A DNA stretch of 64,000 nt from Chlamydiales bacterium (GTDB taxonomy: Bacteria; Chlamydiota; Chlamydiia; Chlamydiales; Simkaniaceae). The DNA lies in contig JACKPR010000003.1 of assembly GCA_024233395.1 (NCBI GenBank), forward strand, positions 124,001 to 188,000, in the 5' to 3' direction. Every line of letters begins with the position of its first letter. Position 1 is the stretch's first letter. The translations under genes were made by a program, and so were the position numbers. This document shows, one piece after another, positions 60,115 to 64,000 of this stretch. Under the pieces are notes generated by a model that worked only from the letters and a program-made list of their open reading frames with translations, had not been told where the DNA came from and did no database searches.

Positions 60115-60781
60115 AAGATCTCCGATTAATAATTTCTGCGATTGCTTGAGGAGCTTCTAGATGAATAGGATGGCTTGCATGCGGAATCCACATCACCTCA
60201 TGATTTTCCCTAAGACGTTTTCCTATTTTTCGGTACTTTATATCATTTTCTCCAAATAAAAACAGCAAGGGAAAGGAAAAATTTTTTAAGTGAGGCCAAA
60301 GGCTTGGGAGTTTTCCAGGACTCAAAGTGCGTAAGACTTCAATAAGAGACTTTGGATCATGCTTTTTTCTCCTTTTTTTGATTTCTTCTGTCATTGAAAA
60401 AGAGGAAAAAAGGTCTTGTGCATACCACTTTTCTAAAAAGCGATCCATTCCCTCATTCTCAAGAATAGAAATCCATTTTTCATCTTGGGCAAGCCTCTCT
60501 TCTCTGCCAGATTCAATCCCTGGATTTGCAGAAAGGATAATAAGAGAGTGGATTCTCTCAGGAAACCTTCGGGCAAAATCCATCGCTAAGCGTCCTCCTA
60601 AAGAATATCCTACGAGGGTGACCTTTTTAGGAATTTCTTTTTCAAGAAGAGAAGGATCTAAAGGTGTGCCAGAGTGGCCAGGAAGGGTTAAGGCTTTAAA
60701 AGGTGTGTGGATATATTGCGTAACAGGGCTCCAATCTTCTGGAGAACCTAAAAAGCCATGAAGAAAAATAATCATACTCAA
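60098..60781 (-). CDS. menH: 2-Succinyl-6-hydroxy-2,4-cyclohexadiene-1-carboxylate synthase
   Basis: MenH eliminates pyruvate from SEPHCHC. The 227-residue alpha/beta hydrolase has HGFLGSPEDW (oxyanion region), the elbow VGYSLGGRLAMDFA with the nucleophile Ser near residue 81, and the late ASHPIHLEAPQAIAE with the catalytic His. It lies between menD (5-base gap) and menB (17-bp overlap), the usual neighbours. Confidence 0.88.
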   Translation of the reverse strand: MSMIIFLHGFLGSPEDWSPVTQYIHTPFKALTLPGHSGTPLDPSLLEKEIPKKVTLVGYSLGGRLAMDFARRFPERIHSLIILSANPGIESGREERLAQDEKWISILENEGMDRFLEKWYAQDLFSSFSMTEEIKKRRKKHDPKSLIEVLRTLSPGKLPSLWPHLKNFSFPLLFLFGENDIKYRKIGKRLRENHEVMWIPHASHPIHLEAPQAIAEIINRRSYDTSR

Positions 60782-60786
60782 AGGCC

Positions 60787-62538
60787 TTATTGGGAAAAGT
60801 TCGTTATTTCCATTCGACTGAGGATTTCTTTGATATTGGTTAAAATCGCTTGATGGATTTTTTTATTTCCATTCGGCTTAGTTTTGACTTCAATGATTTG
60901 ACTTCTAGAAGAGGATAGCGCTTCCTGTAAGTCATTTATTGTTTGAGGGCATTCATAATCGATTCCAAAGAGACTTCCTGCATCTTCAAAGGAGAAGTTA
61001 TGGGGGGTTGTGAAGTATGTTTTAAAGACATCCTTTCTCTCACTAATGGGAAGAAATGAGAAGATATCTCCTCCATTATTGTTAATGACAATGAGTTTTA
61101 CGGGAAGATTTTGAAGAAGGGGAAGAGAGTTCATGTCATGAAGAAAAGCTAAATCGCCAATGCATGCAATCACAGGTTTTCCACTTCCTTTTGCGAGGCC
61201 AGCAACAGTTGCAATATTTCCATCAATTCCTGAGAGCCCCCGATTTCCATAGATCATTCCTACAGGTTCTTCGGGAGTAAAAAAAGCGTCTCCATTCCGG
61301 ATGGACATGCTGTTCGAGAAGAAGAATAGAGTGGAAGGATTACCATGTGTCATCAAAGTATGAAATAAATAAGGCTCACTTAAAAAAGAGTGTTCTTTGA
61401 AATAAGAAGTTATTCCCTTTTGAGAAAGGTAATTGAGTTCTTTCCATATCTCTAACCATTTTGATGGAGGATTTCCAGATAAATAATTAGGGAGTTTCTG
61501 AATAAAGTGCTCCAGATCTGTTGCTACACGATGTGTCACAGAGTGAATAGGATCTTTTCGATCGATATGAGATGCAATATGGCAGTGGACTTTGGGTTTT
61601 TTTACAGCAAGCCAATCCATGAGTTTGCTAGAAACAAACCGATCACCCAATTGTAATACTGCATCTGGGGCAAAATCTTCATTAGCACCAATAGCTTTAA
61701 TGATGAGGTCATAGTAGGAAACCACACCTGATCCCCATCCTTGATTTCGAATTGTCGATAAAATATCGGGAAAAATTGGCCATTGCAACATTCGGGAAAG
61801 AGCATAGATTTTTTCACAATCTTGAAACTTTTCTGTTCCACTTACAAGGATGATTCCTTTTTCATATTCAGAAAGTTCATCTGCAATTTGCTCGAAAGTT
61901 TTCTCATCGATTTGAGGCTTTCCCATAGAAACTGTTGTTTCTGCGCTATGCATTGAGCGATTTGATAAGTGGAGGGAAAGAGGGGGAGTCTCACCTGTTT
62001 CATGAAGGGGTTTCCGAAACATGCAATTGAAGTGAACAGGGCCTTTAGGTTCAGATAAAGCATGGCTCACTCCTTGAGCAACCGTTGTGCCGATAAAAGC
62101 TTGAGGAATCTTAGGATCAGGACAAGGGAAGTCACATTCCCAATGAACAAAATTTTGGAAAATTTTTGTTTGATCAGTCGTTTGGTTGGCTCCAGTATCT
62201 CTAAGTTCAGGAGGGCGATCTGCTGTGAGTAGAATTAAAGGAATACGATCGTGATAAGCCTCCATGATTGCAGGGAGTAAATTTCCTACTGCGGATCCTG
62301 ATGTGACGATAAGAGCTGTAGGCCTACCGCTCCCTTTAGCATATCCTAGAGCATGAAAGGCAAGCCCTCTTTCATCATAGTGGATGATCGTTTCTGCAAG
62401 AGGATGATTTGCTGCAGCAAGTGTCAGAGGGGTACTTCGCGAACCTGGGGCGATACAAAACGTTCGAACCCCATGGTGAATAAGCTCTTTAATGATTAAT
62501 CTGGACCAGAGTTCATTTAACATTCCAACTTCTTTCAT
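60787..62538 (-). CDS. menD: SEPHCHC synthase
   Basis: MenD is a thiamine-diphosphate enzyme joining 2-oxoglutarate and isochorismate. The 583-residue product has IAPGSRSTPLTLAAANHP (isochorismate-binding region), the FHALGYAKGSGRPTALIVTSGSA block, and the ThDP motif GNRGLSGIDG through IGDLAFLHDMNSL with NNNGGDIFSFLP. The start ATG 62538 overlaps the menF stop (ATGA); a second Met at residue 6 is also possible. Confidence 0.95.
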   Translation of the reverse strand: MKEVGMLNELWSRLIIKELIHHGVRTFCIAPGSRSTPLTLAAANHPLAETIIHYDERGLAFHALGYAKGSGRPTALIVTSGSAVGNLLPAIMEAYHDRIPLILLTADRPPELRDTGANQTTDQTKIFQNFVHWECDFPCPDPKIPQAFIGTTVAQGVSHALSEPKGPVHFNCMFRKPLHETGETPPLSLHLSNRSMHSAETTVSMGKPQIDEKTFEQIADELSEYEKGIILVSGTEKFQDCEKIYALSRMLQWPIFPDILSTIRNQGWGSGVVSYYDLIIKAIGANEDFAPDAVLQLGDRFVSSKLMDWLAVKKPKVHCHIASHIDRKDPIHSVTHRVATDLEHFIQKLPNYLSGNPPSKWLEIWKELNYLSQKGITSYFKEHSFLSEPYLFHTLMTHGNPSTLFFFSNSMSIRNGDAFFTPEEPVGMIYGNRGLSGIDGNIATVAGLAKGSGKPVIACIGDLAFLHDMNSLPLLQNLPVKLIVINNNGGDIFSFLPISERKDVFKTYFTTPHNFSFEDAGSLFGIDYECPQTINDLQEALSSSRSQIIEVKTKPNGNKKIHQAILTNIKEILSRMEITNFSQ

Positions 62539-63800
62539 AGAAAAGCCTTGTATTGTTTTATTTTGTGCTCTAATTCATCCCACTCTTTTGAGGGAATAGA
62601 TCCTAAAACAATCCCAGTTCCTGCAAAGAGGCGAAGAAGCTTTTTTTCGATGAGTGCCGAACGAATTCCCACTAAATGATGGGCCTCAAGAGGAGAAACC
62701 CATCCAATAGGAGCTGCATACCATCCTCTATCAAACTGTTCTCTTTGCCTAATCTCATTAAAGGCTTCTTTTGTGGGAGAACCTCCAACAGCTGGAGTTG
62801 GATGCAAAGCTTCGATGAGCGCAGTGTCTTGTATGCCCTCTTTTAAAGTTCCTTGAAAGGTATGATATAGATGTTGCACTGTCGGAGTTTTTAAAACTTT
62901 TTGATCTTGGATTTCAAGGTTTTCACAAAGAGGAGAGAGTGTTTCATAGATCCTATTTTTTACCACTTGAAATTCATGTTGTTCCTTAGGGTTGTTGATA
63001 AGATCATTCATTAATATTTGATCTTGCGCCTCTGTTTCTCCTCTTGGACGCGTTCCTGCAACAGCAGCACTTTCAATGCGCGTTTTTTTTCTTCGATAAA
63101 GGGTTTCTGGTGAAACTCCAATAAAGGTAGCTTCAGAGGAAAATTGAAAAGAGAAACGGTTTTTTCCTTCTAAATTTTTGAGTATTGCATAGGGGGATAG
63201 AGGCTCTTCAAACTCAAATTGAGTTAAGCGTGCTAGGACGATTTTTAAGTAATCTTCCCGTCGAATTCCTTGTAAAACCTCGTTGACTTCACGTTCCCAG
63301 ACCGGAAAAGAAGGAGAATCTAAACGACTAATCATTGTTGTAGGAATTTTTAAAAGTCCTTCTTCCATTAGGTGAAGATCTAGATTCTCTTGAATTCGGT
63401 TGAGGCAAAGGAAGGTTCCACACTCTCTTTTTTCAATTTGAATAAGTGGGAGAAAATAGGCGCTTTCAGGAAATTTTCCCCAGGTATTTCGAGATCTCTT
63501 CATAAAATCGGAACCACCAAAAAAGCGAGGACCTTCTCGAGATTCGAATGTCGGGAGATGGTCTAACTGAAGAGCACTTCCAATTCCTGCAACGATTCCA
63601 TCTTCTGGATTTTCCCAATAAACTTTTGGATAAAGGGTTTGAGCCTCTAGAAAAGCAAAAATATCATCAATTTCGATAGGGATTTCAAGGCGCATGTAGG
63701 GGATTTCTTGCCCATTAACAACAAAAGGTTCTGGCTTGAAAGGCGTCTTTAAAAGAGCAGCTAAAATCTCATTGGGTGGGGTTATAAGTCGGTTCCGCAT
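62535..63800 (-). CDS. menF: Isochorismate synthase
   Basis: MenF converts chorismate to isochorismate at the start of the branch. The 421-residue product is a chorismate-binding enzyme: KIVLARLTQFEF, FIGVSPETLYRRKKTRIESAAVAGTRPRG, the ELHEFQVVKNRI-type block (here KEQHEFQVVKNRI), HPTPAVGGSPTKEAFNEI and GWYAAPIGWV. These contain the Mg2+-binding Glu residues and the isochorismatase-type active site. The ATG at 63800 overlaps menG by 19 bp. Confidence 0.94.
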   Translation of the reverse strand: MRNRLITPPNEILAALLKTPFKPEPFVVNGQEIPYMRLEIPIEIDDIFAFLEAQTLYPKVYWENPEDGIVAGIGSALQLDHLPTFESREGPRFFGGSDFMKRSRNTWGKFPESAYFLPLIQIEKRECGTFLCLNRIQENLDLHLMEEGLLKIPTTMISRLDSPSFPVWEREVNEVLQGIRREDYLKIVLARLTQFEFEEPLSPYAILKNLEGKNRFSFQFSSEATFIGVSPETLYRRKKTRIESAAVAGTRPRGETEAQDQILMNDLINNPKEQHEFQVVKNRIYETLSPLCENLEIQDQKVLKTPTVQHLYHTFQGTLKEGIQDTALIEALHPTPAVGGSPTKEAFNEIRQREQFDRGWYAAPIGWVSPLEAHHLVGIRSALIEKKLLRLFAGTGIVLGSIPSKEWDELEHKIKQYKAFL

Positions 63801-64000
63801 GGCACCTTTTCTCCTACGTAAAGGGTTACTGCACCAAAAGTGAGTGGATAAGCTTTGACCCGATAAAATCCTGCTTTTTTGATTGTGTCACAAAAGGCTT
63901 CTCCATAAGGGAAAGTTTCAATCGTCTTATTTAAATACTTATAAGCGGATACATTCCGTGAAATCCATCCTGCAACATAGGGGAGGATAAAGCGCAAATA
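63782..64000 (-). CDS. menG: Demethylmenaquinone methyltransferase, C-terminal part
   Basis: The visible 73 or so residues, LPYVAGWISRNVSAYKYLNKTIETFPYGEAF, then AGFYRVKAYPLTFGAVTLYVGEK, are the standard C-terminus of UbiE/MenG, the SAM-dependent methyltransferase that makes menaquinone from demethylmenaquinone. The N-terminal SAM-binding part lies outside the window. The gene leads into menF with a 19-bp overlap, so it belongs to the same operon. Confidence 0.88.
   Translation of the reverse strand, partial: YLRFILPYVAGWISRNVSAYKYLNKTIETFPYGEAFCDTIKKAGFYRVKAYPLTFGAVTLYVGEKVPCGTDL

Noticed and set aside
1..64000. tRNA, rRNA or CRISPR arrays
   Set aside because: No cloverleaf-like segments, rRNA sequence or regularly spaced repeats were seen; R1 and R2 copies are too far apart for an array.

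Overview
The window reads as a chromosomal segment of a member of the phylum Chlamydiae outside the Chlamydiaceae (an environmental or Simkania-like lineage; I cannot fix the genus). The reasons are a V-type ATPase operon in the chlamydial layout (E, DUF2764 protein, A, B, D, I, K) with subunit lengths close to the Chlamydia proteins, a PknD-type kinase, an Slc1-like type III secretion chaperone, a YidC with a large periplasmic domain next to dnaA, and neighbourhoods recalling (from memory) the C. trachomatis blocks CT301-CT313, CT038-CT041 and CT250-CT259. Coding density is high and the sequence is AT-rich. I saw no rRNA, tRNA, CRISPR array or intact insertion sequence.

Layout. 1-4001: 3' end of a hemN-like gene, tal, a four-gene translationally coupled operon of exported proteins, and an alpha/beta hydrolase. 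4015-12936: V-ATPase operon with fumC appended, behind a clear TTGAAA-17-TATAGT promoter. 12933-16430: an accessory stretch with a small membrane protein, a Sel1-repeat protein, a caspase-like putative cysteine peptidase, a Nudix hydrolase and a lipoprotein. 16433-22919: MFS carrier, DAHP synthase, AGCS amino acid symporter, GNAT, and a 611-residue orphan with its own promoter. 22923-31303: valS, a desaturase and pknD on the minus strand, then trpS and a membrane protein on the plus strand. 31325-34687: two lipase-3-like proteins separated by a 163-bp palindromic element. 34689-40887: a membrane protein, spoIID, ruvB, dcd, an FtsB/DivIC-like protein and two DUF21-CBS proteins. 40888-43716: an island with a DUF1016/PDDEXK nuclease, a GrpB-GNAT fusion and a MazG-like protein. 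43717-53142: cysteine desulfurase, PP2C phosphatase coupled to a serpin, CPBP protease, lipoprotein, slc1, dnaA and yidC. 53223-55328: a large TPR protein. 55444-64000: a hotdog thioesterase, a small membrane protein and the tight operon menG-F-D-H-B-A-C-E.

How the genes work together. The last 9 kb encodes the classical chorismate-to-menaquinone route, with a divergent hotdog thioesterase that could fill the DHNA-CoA hydrolase (MenI) step. DAHP synthase starts the route to chorismate, fumC serves the TCA cycle, and the V-ATPase has a proteolipid carrying Na+-type ligands. PknD and the PP2C phosphatase form a plausible Ser/Thr phosphorylation pair. Slc1 implies type III secretion; the caspase-like, Sel1, lipase and orphan proteins are candidate clients (inference).

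The most unusual signals are two dispersed intergenic repeat families (R1, tied to stop codons; R2, ending close to start codons in several copies), a 163-bp palindrome bounded by TA, a serpin with a predicted Lys-Ser scissile bond coupled to PP2C, and the caspase-like protein.
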